The notes under the pieces: generated by a model
Databases searched by the model: none
Told to the model about the DNA's origin: nothing
Seen by the model: the letters and a program-made list of their open reading frames with translations, nothing else
Assembly: GCA_025350695.1 (NCBI GenBank)
Contig: JANXXI010000153.1
Coordinates: 1-36,649 of the forward strand
Reading direction: 5' to 3'
DNA length: 36,649 nucleotides
Source: Acidobacteriota bacterium
GTDB lineage: Bacteria > Acidobacteriota > Terriglobia > Bryobacterales > Bryobacteraceae
Shown here: positions 17,199-25,578 of the stretch, piece by piece
Layout: each line of letters begins with the position of its first letter
Position numbering within the stretch: position 1 is the first letter of the stretch
Translations under genes and position numbers: made by a program

Positions 17199-18653
17199 GT
17201 GAGCGATCTGCGCACTCTTACATTGATCGAAGATCTCCGTAACGCACCGGCGGAAGCAAGCCTGGCGGAATTTAAGGCCAATAACTCAGATCCGGAAGTG
17301 ATTGGCCGGCTGATCTCCGCGATCGCAAACGCCGCACGGCTGGTAGAACAACATTTCGGCTATGTTGTTTGGGGAATTCGCGATGAGGATCACGAAGTCG
17401 TTGGGACGAGTTTTGATCCGCCTTCCCATAACATGCAAAAGCACCCTCTAGAATTCTGGCTGGCGCAGCGTTTGAAACCGAGTGTGAACTTCAATTTCAA
17501 GACAGTGGAACACGCCAAAGGGCGGCTGGTGCTTTTGGAAATTCCGGCAGCAACAATCAGCCCGGTCGAGTTCGATGGTCAGGCATTCCTTCGGATCGGG
17601 CCTGCTACCCCAAAACTCTCTGATTATCCGGATCGGCTAATAGCGCTTTGGGACAGGCTTCGTCCTTATGTGTGGGAGCATGGTGTTGCGGCGCAATTCC
17701 TTTCTGAAGATGAAGTTTTGACCCGTCTCGATATTGCAAGCTATTTTGACCTGACTGGCCAAGGCCAACCCTCAACCCCGAAGTCTATTCTCGAAAGACT
17801 TGCGGACGATGGGCTAGTCAAGCGCGATGTTGGAGACCGTTGGAGTATTACAAACCTTGGCGCCATCCTTTTCGCTAAACGGCTCGATGCCTTTGATCAC
17901 CGGTTGGCAAGGAAGGGTGTGAGGTTTGTCGCCTATGACGGGAACGGCCGTGCCGACACGGTCACGCATCGGCTGGATGTAACCAAAGGCTACGCAAGCG
18001 GCTTTTCGGGACTTGTTGGATATATTGATGCTCTGGTTCCTCGCAATGAACATGTTGACAAGGCATTGAGAACCGCAACGCCTCTATATCCATCGATCGC
18101 TATTCGAGAGCTTGTTGCAAACGCTCTTATTCATCAGGACATGACGGTAACAGGCGCCGGTCCGCTGATTGAGCTATTCAGGGATCGACTGGAAATAACG
18201 AATCCTGGGATTCCGTTGGTAAAGCCGGAGCGTTTCATTGATGCTGCTCCTCGCTCCCGAAATGAAGCGCTGGCGGCATTGATGCGGCGCATGCGAATCT
18301 GCGAGGAACAAGGTACCGGCATCGACAAAGTAATCACTTCGGTGGAACTGGTTCAACTTCCTCCGCCTGATTTTCGTGTCGAAGAGTGCGCGACAAGAGT
18401 GGTAATCTACTCTCCAAGGCGATTCCCGGCGATGACTTCCGAAGAGCGTGTGCGAGCTTGCTACCAACATAGCGTTCTGAAGTTTGTAAGCGGGGATCGC
18501 ATGAAAAACAGTACGTTGCGCGAACGTTTCGGGATCGAGGCTCAAAACGCAGCGCAAGTGTCTAAGGTGATTAAACTTGCACTGAATAAAGGACTTATCC
18601 GCTCGGCGGATCCTGAGCAGCCGCAAGCTGCCTACGTTCCTTTCTGGGCGTGA
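17199..18653 (+). CDS. AlbA_2 (Schlafen-type) domain protein with HATPase_c_4 region
   Basis: 484 residues. The GTG start has AAGGA 6 bases upstream. The N-terminus (about 15-130) is an AlbA_2/SLFN domain (SLAEFKANNSDPEVIGRLISAIANAA, YVVWGIRDEDHEVVGTSFDP). Residues about 165-220 look like a helix-turn-helix (SILERLADDGLVKRD..RWSITNLGAILFA). The HATPase_c_4 part includes SIAIRELVANALIHQDM, IELFRDRLEITNPGIP, and RNEALAALMRRMRICEEQGTGIDKV. A C-terminal winged helix follows (TLRERFGIE...VSKVIKLALNKGLI). The family is usually called putative transcriptional regulator and is often in mobile or defence regions; the activity is unknown. It stands alone in the plus direction beside the 1-kb broken region, which suggests acquired DNA. 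Confidence 0.8.
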   Translation: MSDLRTLTLIEDLRNAPAEASLAEFKANNSDPEVIGRLISAIANAARLVEQHFGYVVWGIRDEDHEVVGTSFDPPSHNMQKHPLEFWLAQRLKPSVNFNFKTVEHAKGRLVLLEIPAATISPVEFDGQAFLRIGPATPKLSDYPDRLIALWDRLRPYVWEHGVAAQFLSEDEVLTRLDIASYFDLTGQGQPSTPKSILERLADDGLVKRDVGDRWSITNLGAILFAKRLDAFDHRLARKGVRFVAYDGNGRADTVTHRLDVTKGYASGFSGLVGYIDALVPRNEHVDKALRTATPLYPSIAIRELVANALIHQDMTVTGAGPLIELFRDRLEITNPGIPLVKPERFIDAAPRSRNEALAALMRRMRICEEQGTGIDKVITSVELVQLPPPDFRVEECATRVVIYSPRRFPAMTSEERVRACYQHSVLKFVSGDRMKNSTLRERFGIEAQNAAQVSKVIKLALNKGLIRSADPEQPQAAYVPFWA

Positions 18654-18693
18654 TGTGCATATTCGAGTTTGGTTCATTCATGGTGTGCGTTAT

Positions 18694-18798
18694 TTGATCG
18701 TGTTTTGATCGCAGCGCCTTTTGTGGATCGAGATGGGGTGGTAAGCGTATGAAAAGGTTAGGTAACGGACTTGGAAATCGGTTTGACCGTGTTTTGAT
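18694..18798. repeat. Pair of 16-bp direct repeats upstream of the Gfo/Idh/MocA gene
   Basis: TTGATCGTGTTTTGAT (18694-18709) and TTGACCGTGTTTTGAT (18783-18798) differ by one base and start 89 bases apart, both upstream of the start at 18866. They could be operator half-sites or duplicated promoter pieces. Confidence 0.4.
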
Positions 18799-18865
18799 TG
18801 GGCGCGGAAATTCCTCCATTCCAGAGCAGAGCAAACGACAATATTCAACAGCTATAGGAGCAGGT

Positions 18866-20173
18866 ATGACCACACGCAGAAAATTTTTCACAATGAGTTC
18901 GGCCGCGCTTTCGATTGGAGCCTCGCGTATCCTAGGCGCAAATGAGCGCGTCAACATGGCGGTGATCGGCTTGGGCGGACGCGGCACGGCACACATGGGT
19001 GAGTATGTAAAACTGGCCGATGAGGCGAACGTCGTCGCGCTGGTGGACGTCAATCAGGCGGCGCAGGAACGCGGGGCGGCACTGGTGGCTCGCGGGAATG
19101 GCGGCCGGACACCGAAGACATATCGCGACATGCGCGATGTGTTTGGCGATAAATCCGTTGATGCCGTTTCGATGGCTACACCGAATCATTGGCATGCGCT
19201 GGGGACGGTGTGGGCGTGCCAGGCGGGCAAAGACGTGTATGTGGAGAAACCGGCGTGCCACAACATTTTTGAAGGCACGAAGATGATTGAGGCCGCACGC
19301 AAGTATAAACGCATGGTTCAGATTGGGTCGCAGAGCCGCAGCATTGCGCATGTGCAGAAGGGTATGCAAATGCTGAAGGACGGGGCTATTGGCGAACTAT
19401 ACGCATCGAAGGGACTGTGCTACAAGCGGCGCAAGACGATTGGCAAGACCCCGGAATTGGCTACGCCGCCGGCAGGCATCGATTGGGATTTCTTCCTTGG
19501 ACCAGCCCCGATGCGCAAGTTCACGCAGAACCGTTTCGCTTACAACTGGCATTGGTTTTGGGACACCGGCAATGGCGATTTAGGGAATCAGGGTGTGCAT
19601 CAGATGGATGTGGCTCGTTGGGGTATGGGGGACATCCAATTTCCAAAATCGGTGGTTTCGACGGGCGGGAAGTTCCTTTATGACGACGACCAGGAAACGC
19701 CTAACACGCAGCATTGCGTGTTTGATTACGGCAACGGAAAGCAGATCGAGTTTGAGGTGCGCGGACTGATTACCGGCGAGGAAGGCGGCGTGACGCGGCG
19801 TGGGGGGAATACGGTGGGCGACCTATTTTATGGCGCCGATGGGTGGATGGCTCTCGACGGATCCGGGTTCACGATCTACAAAGGCGAGAAAGGGGAGAAG
19901 TCGCTGGAGGAGAAGGCGGACAGGGAATCGGACACGGGCTTGCATATGAAAAATTTCCTAAGCGCGGTGCGTGGGCGGGATTACAAGAAACTAAATGCGG
20001 AAGTGGAGATTGGCGTGATTTCCGCATCATTGTGTCACTTGGCGAATATTAGTTACCGATTGGGCCGGAAGCTTGAACTGGATGCGGCGAATTGGCGGTT
20101 TAAGGATTCGGAAGCGAATAAGATGCTGACGCGGGAGTATCGGAAGCCGTACGTGGTGCCGGATAAGGTCTGA
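18866..20173 (+). CDS. Tat-exported Gfo/Idh/MocA-family oxidoreductase
   Basis: 435 residues from ATG 18866, which has AGGAG 5 bases upstream; the frame is open further upstream but that part has no support. The N-terminus MTTRRKFFTMSSAALSIGAS is a Tat signal, so the protein is folded with cofactor before export. The Rossmann fold starts NMAVIGLGGRGTAHMGEY (GxGGRG). DAVSMATPNHWHA and the diagnostic EKPACHN follow, with the conserved Lys. The C-terminal domain has WHWFWDTGNGDLGNQGVHQMDVARWGM. It is an NAD(P)-dependent sugar or polyol dehydrogenase/epimerase-like enzyme, a type greatly expanded in Acidobacteriota and Planctomycetota. The substrate is unknown. Confidence 0.88.
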   Translation: MTTRRKFFTMSSAALSIGASRILGANERVNMAVIGLGGRGTAHMGEYVKLADEANVVALVDVNQAAQERGAALVARGNGGRTPKTYRDMRDVFGDKSVDAVSMATPNHWHALGTVWACQAGKDVYVEKPACHNIFEGTKMIEAARKYKRMVQIGSQSRSIAHVQKGMQMLKDGAIGELYASKGLCYKRRKTIGKTPELATPPAGIDWDFFLGPAPMRKFTQNRFAYNWHWFWDTGNGDLGNQGVHQMDVARWGMGDIQFPKSVVSTGGKFLYDDDQETPNTQHCVFDYGNGKQIEFEVRGLITGEEGGVTRRGGNTVGDLFYGADGWMALDGSGFTIYKGEKGEKSLEEKADRESDTGLHMKNFLSAVRGRDYKKLNAEVEIGVISASLCHLANISYRLGRKLELDAANWRFKDSEANKMLTREYRKPYVVPDKV

Positions 20174-20197
20174 GTCCGCTTGGTCACGGCTGGCCAG

Positions 20198-20236
20198 TAA
20201 CCGAAGTGCGCGTCCGGGGATGCGCACTTCGGGTTA
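20198..20236. terminator. Strong hairpin between convergent genes
   Basis: TAACC-GAAGTGCGC (20198-20211) pairs with GCGCACTTCGGGTTA (20222-20236), with one bulged base and a loop of about 10. An outer AGTCCG/CGGACT stem may extend it. It lies between the end of the 18866-20173 gene and the stop of the convergent 20241 gene. No clear T-run on either side. Confidence 0.55.
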
Positions 20237-20240
20237 CGGA

Positions 20241-20585
20241 CTAATTGGTTATGTCGTGGGTGGTGCTTTCTTCGCGGATTGACTGATAGACCTTGTACCA
20301 CTTCAACTGAGCCGGTGAGCCGGCGTAATCTTTCAACGACTGTTCACTTTCAAATTCCATGGCAAGGGCATGGGTATAGCCATCGCCCTGAACTTTGATG
20401 GAACGGGTCCAAACACGCTTAATTCCTTTGTATTCCTTTTGCACGGTTTTGACACCATCGAGCGCGGCTTGAATTTGTTGCTGGCTGGTTCCTGGCTTCC
20501 ACTTGATAGTTACAACGTGGATTACCGATCCCTCAGCAAATAATGCGCAGGCGGACAATACTAGTAGAGCGAACACTTTCTTCAT
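20241..20585 (-). CDS. Exported Dabb (stress-responsive A/B barrel) domain protein
   Basis: 114 residues from ATG 20585, preceded by AAGGAG at 9 bases. Signal peptide MKKVFALLVLSACALFAEG. The rest is a single Dabb domain: IHVVTIKWKPGTSQQQIQAA, a Tyr-rich middle, and a C-terminal SPAQLKWYKVY segment typical of this dimeric ferredoxin-like fold. Exported Dabb proteins are common in Acidobacteriota and have no known reaction. It is the last gene of the minus-strand hslV operon, 33 bases after the preceding membrane protein. Confidence 0.8.
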   Translation of the reverse strand: MKKVFALLVLSACALFAEGSVIHVVTIKWKPGTSQQQIQAALDGVKTVQKEYKGIKRVWTRSIKVQGDGYTHALAMEFESEQSLKDYAGSPAQLKWYKVYQSIREESTTHDITN

Positions 20586-20618
20586 CAAACGAAACTCCTT
20601 ATCTTTACTATAAAGGGA

Positions 20619-21029
20619 TTAGGCTCGGGCTGCTAGCGCCCGCTTGGTGGAACTCGCCTTGAAGCCAGACCACTGCTCACAGACCACAATTGAATTGGCC
20701 GGGTTGTTTGCGGCGTATTTCACCGACACTTCCCCAATCACCAAGTTGCGGTTCTCCGGAAGGCAAATCTCAATTGCCGAGAAATTCTGAGCCGTCGAAT
20801 AAGGCACTCCATTGACCGTGTAGTGGTAGTAGATCGATATGTCATCCAGATCGAGGATCATCCCTTCGGCCACCCGTCCAGTTCGGTGCAGCACCGACCG
20901 GCGAGTTTTCTCTTTCATTGTTGGATCGATGCGGTAGCGCACAAAGCTATACAAAAAGCTACTCAAGATGTAGATGAGACATAGGGAGAAAGTTCCCAAC
21001 GTGATTAATATGAGTGTATCGGCCCGCAC
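20619..21029 (-). CDS. Membrane-anchored protein, DUF3592-like
   Basis: 136 residues with a GTG start, 7 bases after the transaldolase stop; no clear SD, so translation may be coupled. One N-terminal transmembrane helix (LILITLGTFSLCLIYILSSFLYSFV), then an extracytoplasmic or cytoplasmic beta-rich domain with YYHYTVNGVPYSTAQNF and VKYAANNPANSIVV, like the V.Y.p.NP..s.v core of DUF3592. No catalytic residues are visible. Confidence 0.6.
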   Translation of the reverse strand: MRADTLILITLGTFSLCLIYILSSFLYSFVRYRIDPTMKEKTRRSVLHRTGRVAEGMILDLDDISIYYHYTVNGVPYSTAQNFSAIEICLPENRNLVIGEVSVKYAANNPANSIVVCEQWSGFKASSTKRALAARA

Positions 21030-21036
21030 TTTAATT

Positions 21037-21687
21037 TCAACCGTTCTGGAATGCCTTATTGTGATCTTTCAAAAACTGCTCCAACCCTTTGTCGGTCAAT
21101 GGATGATTGAACAGCATATCTAGAGTCTTAAAGGGCATCGTCCCGATATGCGCGCCAAGCAGAGCAGACTCAATCACGTGGTTCGGCGTTCGTAAGGAAG
21201 CGGCTAGTACTTGGGTCTTGTAACCGTAATTATTGTAAATCGTCACAATCTGCTCGATTAAGTCTATGCCAGGCATGCCCATATCGTCAATACGTCCGAC
21301 GAAAGGGCTGATGATGTAGGCTCCAGCCTTAGCAGCCAGCATTGCCTGGGCAGGCTGGAAACAAAGGGTTACATTGATACGGATGCCGTCCTTGGACAGC
21401 GCGCAACAAGCCTTTATTCCGTCTCGGGTTAGAGGCAATTTCACTACAATATTCTTATGAATTTTGGCGAGTTTGAGGCCTTCCGGAATCATGTCCTTAG
21501 CTTCCGTGGCGATCACTTCGGCGGAAATATCGCCGTCAATAATATCGCAAATTCGCGCGACTTGTTCTTCAATTGGGCGGCCTTCTTTGGCGATTAGGCT
21601 AGGGTTAGTCGTAACTCCGTCGACGATACCCCAATCGGCACCTTTGCGGATTTCATCCAGATTCGCTGTATCGAGAAAGATTTTCAT
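21037..21687 (-). CDS. fsa: Small transaldolase / fructose-6-phosphate aldolase (TalC/FSA family)
   Basis: 216 residues, the normal length. A class I aldolase: Schiff-base Lys83 in [21 protein letters not shown] at the N-terminus, [11 protein letters not shown], and [10 protein letters not shown]. The [16 protein letters not shown] and HIGTMPFK.L segments resemble bacterial TalC transaldolases more than E. coli FSA, so moving a dihydroxyacetone unit between sugar phosphates in the pentose phosphate pathway is more likely than free aldol cleavage. AAGGA lies before the ATG, overlapping the stop of the upstream FAH gene. Cytoplasmic. Confidence 0.9.
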   Translation of the reverse strand: MKIFLDTANLDEIRKGADWGIVDGVTTNPSLIAKEGRPIEEQVARICDIIDGDISAEVIATEAKDMIPEGLKLAKIHKNIVVKLPLTRDGIKACCALSKDGIRINVTLCFQPAQAMLAAKAGAYIISPFVGRIDDMGMPGIDLIEQIVTIYNNYGYKTQVLAASLRTPNHVIESALLGAHIGTMPFKTLDMLFNHPLTDKGLEQFLKDHNKAFQNG

Positions 21688-21696
21688 TTGAGTTCC

Positions 21697-22464
21697 TTAT
21701 TTTTTGATTAGTCTGTTTTCAAGGGAGCCGATGCCTGGAATCTCAACACGGAGCAAAGTGCCGGGCTCAACGATGCCGACCCCGGGAGGAGTTCCGGTGG
21801 CGATCAAGTCACCCGGCTCCAAGGTCATGAACTGCGTTATGTAATGGATCACGGTGGGGAGATCGAAGATCATGTCGGTCACGGGAGCGTCCTGCCGCTT
21901 TTCACCGTCGACGAAGGACATGACACGCAGCGAGGGAAGGTCCACTTCTTCCTTTTTCACCATCCAGGGGCCGGTTGGGCAAAACGTGTCGAAGCCTTTG
22001 CCGCGAGTCCACTGGCCGTCCTTCTTTTGCAGATCGCGAGCAGTGACGTCGTTCACCAGGGTGTAGCCAAGTACGTACTGTTCCCAATCTTCTTTGGGAA
22101 CCTGCCAAGCTCGTTTGCCGATGATCACGCCGAGTTCGCCCTCGTAGCTGATGGAAGTGGTGAGGCTGGGGTAGATGATCTCGCCACCGTGCGCGTTTAG
22201 CGAAGACGGCGGTTTCATGAAGATCAGCGGCTCAGTGGGGATGGCGTTGCCCATCTCCTTGGCGTGGTCGGCATAGTTTCTGCCGACGCAGACGATCTTG
22301 GTAGGGGAGCAGGGAGGAAGCAGACGCACATTGGCTAGCTTGTGTTGGCCGGTGGCCGAATTGATGACGTCGCCCTCAAGCGTGCCGTAGATTACTTTGC
22401 CTGAGCCGTCGGCAATGGTGGGCGGGGCCTCCAGGTCGAGGGTGAAACGTATGTGCTTTGTCAT
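21697..22464 (-). CDS. Fumarylacetoacetate hydrolase-family enzyme
   Basis: 255 residues. A short N-terminal domain, then the FAH domain starting KIVCVGRNYADHAKEMG. Divalent-metal ligands are visible as the acidic pair in ISYEGELGVIIG and the Asp in LVNDVTARDLQ. FDTFCPTGPWMV and GDLIATGTPPGVG are conserved in acylpyruvases and 2-hydroxyhepta-2,4-diene-1,7-dioate isomerases. It may act on an acylpyruvate such as oxaloacetate or an aromatic ring-cleavage product. It overlaps the end of the lipoprotein gene by 4 bases (ATGA). Confidence 0.88.
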   Translation of the reverse strand: MTKHIRFTLDLEAPPTIADGSGKVIYGTLEGDVINSATGQHKLANVRLLPPCSPTKIVCVGRNYADHAKEMGNAIPTEPLIFMKPPSSLNAHGGEIIYPSLTTSISYEGELGVIIGKRAWQVPKEDWEQYVLGYTLVNDVTARDLQKKDGQWTRGKGFDTFCPTGPWMVKKEEVDLPSLRVMSFVDGEKRQDAPVTDMIFDLPTVIHYITQFMTLEPGDLIATGTPPGVGIVEPGTLLRVEIPGIGSLENRLIKK

Positions 22465-23525
22465 TCGGGTAGGGTAAACTCCTGCGTTTGGGATTTTTCG
22501 CTTTCGTTGCCGGCGTTGTCGATGGCTGTGATCGCATACCGATATTTTTTGCCACGCGCGGCAGTGCGGTCGGAATGAGATGTCTGGTTAATGGCTTCGG
22601 CGAGTAACGTAAAGCCGCTGTCACCGTCGGCGCGCCAGATTTTGTACGACTTCAAGTCAGGCTCGGAGCTACGGCTCCACGCGATTTCGATGCTGGCGAC
22701 ACCTTGGATTAGTTGGAGGCCCGTGGGTGCGCCGGGCGGGAAAGTGTCCTTTGGCGTGATTTCAATCGGCTTGGAAAACAAGCTTTCCGCCGTCTGCTTT
22801 TCGTTGAGTTTGCGGAATGCTTGCACTTGATAGCTGTAGGGTTTGTCGAATTCGGTGGAGGCATCGAGATACTCCCCCGAAGTGACGGAAGCAAGCGTGG
22901 TGGGGCCACGGAAAATGCGATACTCGGCGCCTTCGGTGGTTTGCCATTGGAGCAGGACGCCCTCGGCGCGTGACTGGGCCTTAAAATTCGAGGGTGGGTT
23001 GAGTGGGGCGATGATGGGAGCGATTGCCAGGTTCGACCAGGCAGAGTAGCGCTGTTTGGCGCTCATAACGCGGACGGCAACTACTACCTCACGACCAATC
23101 CAATCTTTGATGGGGAGTTCCAGCTCCACCGCTCCTTCTTTCGCTGGTGGGACTTCGAAGCGACCGGCGGAAGCGGCCCATTGATCGATGTTGAAGTCGC
23201 CGGTTCCCAGTGGTCCGACGCGGAGTTCGGTTGCTTCGATGCTCTTTAGTCGTAGATTTTCGGTGGTTTGTGTCGGGGGAGTGTAGTGGATTAGTAACTT
23301 GTCGCTGATCTGGGTTGCGCGGAGATTGGAGATGGCGATGGGGATATCGAGGGATGGAGGAAGCGGGTCCCCAATGTAGCCACAGGAGGACAGATGTGCT
23401 AGCGCAACAAGCAGACATGGCCCCAATGTGCAGGGCCAGGGGGTCCGCCCTACTGCACACTGGATTGATCCAGCTTTGAAATTTGCCCACGGGGTTTCCC
23501 CAGCCTTGACGTCCAATCGCTTCAT
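22461..23525 (-). CDS. Lipoprotein with fibronectin type III domains
   Basis: 354 residues. A hydrophobic segment ends in lipobox LSSC (Cys48), so the mature protein starts CGYIGDPLPP and is lipid-anchored. Two or three FnIII-like beta domains follow (e.g. WSNLAIAPI, NFKAQSRAEGVLLQW, PTGLQLIQGVASIEIAWSRS, KKYRYAITAIDNAGNESEKS). No enzyme motif, so an adhesion or binding role is possible. The ATG overlaps the hslU stop (TAATG), which supports this early start even though it gives an unusually long n-region of about 33 residues. Part of that region comes from a GC-rich imperfect palindrome (23405-23455). Confidence 0.7.
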   Translation of the reverse strand: MKRLDVKAGETPWANFKAGSIQCAVGRTPWPCTLGPCLLVALAHLSSCGYIGDPLPPSLDIPIAISNLRATQISDKLLIHYTPPTQTTENLRLKSIEATELRVGPLGTGDFNIDQWAASAGRFEVPPAKEGAVELELPIKDWIGREVVVAVRVMSAKQRYSAWSNLAIAPIIAPLNPPSNFKAQSRAEGVLLQWQTTEGAEYRIFRGPTTLASVTSGEYLDASTEFDKPYSYQVQAFRKLNEKQTAESLFSKPIEITPKDTFPPGAPTGLQLIQGVASIEIAWSRSSEPDLKSYKIWRADGDSGFTLLAEAINQTSHSDRTAARGKKYRYAITAIDNAGNESEKSQTQEFTLPE

Positions 23526-24895
23526 TACAGTATGTATTTACTCAGATCCTGGTCGGAGACGATGGCGGCCAACTGTTTTTCTACAAACGCCTTATCCACT
23601 TTCACCGATTTTTTCTTCATGTCAGGAGCATCGAAGGAAATTTCCTCCAGCACCTTTTCAAGGATCGTATGCAGCCGGCGCGCGCCAATGTTTTCCGTAG
23701 TCTCGTTCACCTTGCAGGCGAATTGCGCCATCGATTCGATGGCGTCTGGCGTGAAGGTTAGCTTGATACCTTCAGTATCGAGTAGCGCCACGTACTGCTT
23801 GATCAACGCATTCTTCGGTTCCTGCAAAATGCGAATGAAATCGGCCTCGGTTAGGGCCTTTAGTTCCACCCGGATTGGAAAACGGCCTTGCAGTTCGGGA
23901 ATCAAATCTGACGGCTTTGAAACATGGAACGCGCCGGCGGCGATGAACAGGATATGGTCGGTGCGCACGAACCCATAGCGGGTGTTGATGGTTGTGCCTT
24001 CCACGATTGGCAGAATATCGCGCTGCACGCCTTCGCGACTGACGTCGGGGCCATGCCCGCCTTCCCGTCCGGCGATCTTGTCCACTTCATCAAGAAACAC
24101 GATGCCATTTCGCTCCACGCGTTCAATGGCCGTGCGCTGCACCATGTCCATATCCACCAGGCGCGATTCTTCTTCAGAGATCAGGTATTCAAACGCCTCG
24201 CGCACGCGCATGGTCCGCTTCTTAGTGCGATTGCCGAAGAGGGCCGGAATCATTTCCTTAATGCTGGATTCCATTTCCTCCATGCCGGGGGCTGTGGCGA
24301 ATTCGATCTGCGGGCCACGCTCTTTGACTTCAAGGTCGACCTGACGATCATCCAATTTGCCCGCACGGAGCCGATCGCGGAGCTTTTCTTTAGTCTTGTC
24401 GGTAGGATCGCTGCCTTCGGGTTGGGACGGCATCAGCAGTTCCAGCAGGCGATCTTCAGCCAGCTGTTCGGCTTTATCGGACACTTCGTCGAGGCGTTCT
24501 TCGCGGACTAGGTCGATGGAGATCTCGACTAAGTCGCGAATGATCGATTCCACGTCGCGGCCAACATAACCTACTTCGGTGAACTTGCTGGCCTCAACTT
24601 TGAGGAATGGCGAATTGGCTAGCTTTGCAAGGCGGCGGGCGATTTCCGTTTTGCCGACTCCCGTCGAGCCAATCATGAGGATATTCTTAGGCATCACATC
24701 TTCGGCCATTTCAGGGTCTAGTTTCTGGCGGCGAACCCGATTACGGAGGGCGATAGCAACGGCGCGCTTGGCTTCGGCCTGACCCACGACGTATTTATCG
24801 AGCTCGCGGACAATTTCGCGCGGAGTGAGTTCGTCGAGCAAAGGAGCTTCTTCGCCTGCCGCGTTAAGCGGTTGGTTTGGTAGGTAGATGACCAT
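23525..24895 (-). CDS. hslU: ATP-dependent protease ATPase subunit HslU
   Basis: 456 residues, the usual length plus a short N-terminal extension. An AAA+ unfoldase that feeds proteins to HslV. Seen: [29 protein letters not shown], Walker A GSTGVGKT (76-83), pore motif GYVGRD, an inserted I-domain (about 115-250), Walker [11 protein letters not shown], sensor and Arg-finger [12 protein letters not shown], and the C-terminal tail DLSKYIL that inserts into HslV pockets. The ATG abuts the hslV stop (TAAATG), so the two are translated together. Cytoplasmic. Confidence 0.96.
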   Translation of the reverse strand: MVIYLPNQPLNAAGEEAPLLDELTPREIVRELDKYVVGQAEAKRAVAIALRNRVRRQKLDPEMAEDVMPKNILMIGSTGVGKTEIARRLAKLANSPFLKVEASKFTEVGYVGRDVESIIRDLVEISIDLVREERLDEVSDKAEQLAEDRLLELLMPSQPEGSDPTDKTKEKLRDRLRAGKLDDRQVDLEVKERGPQIEFATAPGMEEMESSIKEMIPALFGNRTKKRTMRVREAFEYLISEEESRLVDMDMVQRTAIERVERNGIVFLDEVDKIAGREGGHGPDVSREGVQRDILPIVEGTTINTRYGFVRTDHILFIAAGAFHVSKPSDLIPELQGRFPIRVELKALTEADFIRILQEPKNALIKQYVALLDTEGIKLTFTPDAIESMAQFACKVNETTENIGARRLHTILEKVLEEISFDAPDMKKKSVKVDKAFVEKQLAAIVSDQDLSKYIL

Positions 24896-25435
24896 TTAAC
24901 CCAGCTCCTCATAAATAATGTTGAGGTTAGTGTAGATGCAAATACTTCCGGCGATGGTCATGGCTTTTTCGGCGATCTCACGGGCGCTGAGGTCGGTGTT
25001 TTCCATCAGGGCAGTACCGGCAGCCTTGGCGAACGGGCCGCCGGAGCCGATGGCGGCCAATTGCTCATCGGGTTCGATTACGTCGCCATTGCCGCTAAGA
25101 ATGAAAATGCGGTCGTTGTCGGCTACTAGTAGCAGGGCTTCAAGGTGGCGCAGGATTTTGTCAGTGCGCCAATCTTTGGCGAGTTCGACCACTGAGCGTT
25201 CCAGTTTGCCGGAGTGCTGCTCCAGCTTGGTTTCAAAGCGTTGGAAGAGGGAAAAGGCATCGGCTGTGGATCCGGCGAAACCGGAGAGGATTTTGCCGTT
25301 GTATAACCGGCGGAGTTTCTTGGCGGTGCCTTTCAGCACTTCATGGCCAAGCGTAACCTGCCCATCGGCCGCCATTACCACTTTGCCTTTGCGGCGCACG
25401 GCGAGCACGGTTGTCGAATGGATTTTTTCTTGCAT
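24896..25435 (-). CDS. hslV: ATP-dependent protease peptidase subunit HslV
   Basis: 179 residues. A threonine peptidase related to proteasome beta subunits. After a seven-residue propeptide MQEKIHS comes the expected mature N-terminus TTVLAVRR, with catalytic Thr8. [14 protein letters not shown], the catalytic Lys in [11 protein letters not shown], and [19 protein letters not shown] and [16 protein letters not shown] are all conserved. First gene of the minus-strand operon (hslV-hslU-FnIII-FAH-transaldolase and further). Divergent from the dehydratase at 25579; the 143-bp gap should hold both promoters. Confidence 0.96.
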   Translation of the reverse strand: MQEKIHSTTVLAVRRKGKVVMAADGQVTLGHEVLKGTAKKLRRLYNGKILSGFAGSTADAFSLFQRFETKLEQHSGKLERSVVELAKDWRTDKILRHLEALLLVADNDRIFILSGNGDVIEPDEQLAAIGSGGPFAKAAGTALMENTDLSAREIAEKAMTIAGSICIYTNLNIIYEELG

Positions 25436-25541
25436 CAGGTGGAAGTTCTATTCTACCAGCCTGAGCTCGGTAACCAGTTAAGGAAGAATTGTTGGTCATG
25501 GGTGGTTCGGTTTGAAGGGCTGGGCATAACTGGCACGGCCC

Positions 25542-25571
25542 TTGCATTTTCCCCCTCCGCACTGAAATAAT
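25542..25571 (+). promoter_or_regulatory. Candidate promoter placed for a leaderless transcript
   Basis: TTGCAT (25542-25547), an 18-base spacer, then AATAAT (25566-25571) lie just before the ATG at 25579. A transcript would start within a base or two of the ATG. No SD is seen in front of this gene. Confidence 0.3.
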
Positions 25572-25578
25572 CTCACGC

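Noticed and set aside
17020-17202. A 60-residue frame that overlaps the AlbA_2 start as GTGA
   Set aside because: It has no SD, no recognised similarity, and a neighbouring frame over the same DNA looks at least as protein-like, so it is treated as part of a decayed region.
23924-24511. A 195-residue plus-strand frame inside hslU
   Set aside because: Antisense shadow of a highly conserved gene; His/Phe-rich composition is typical of such shadows.
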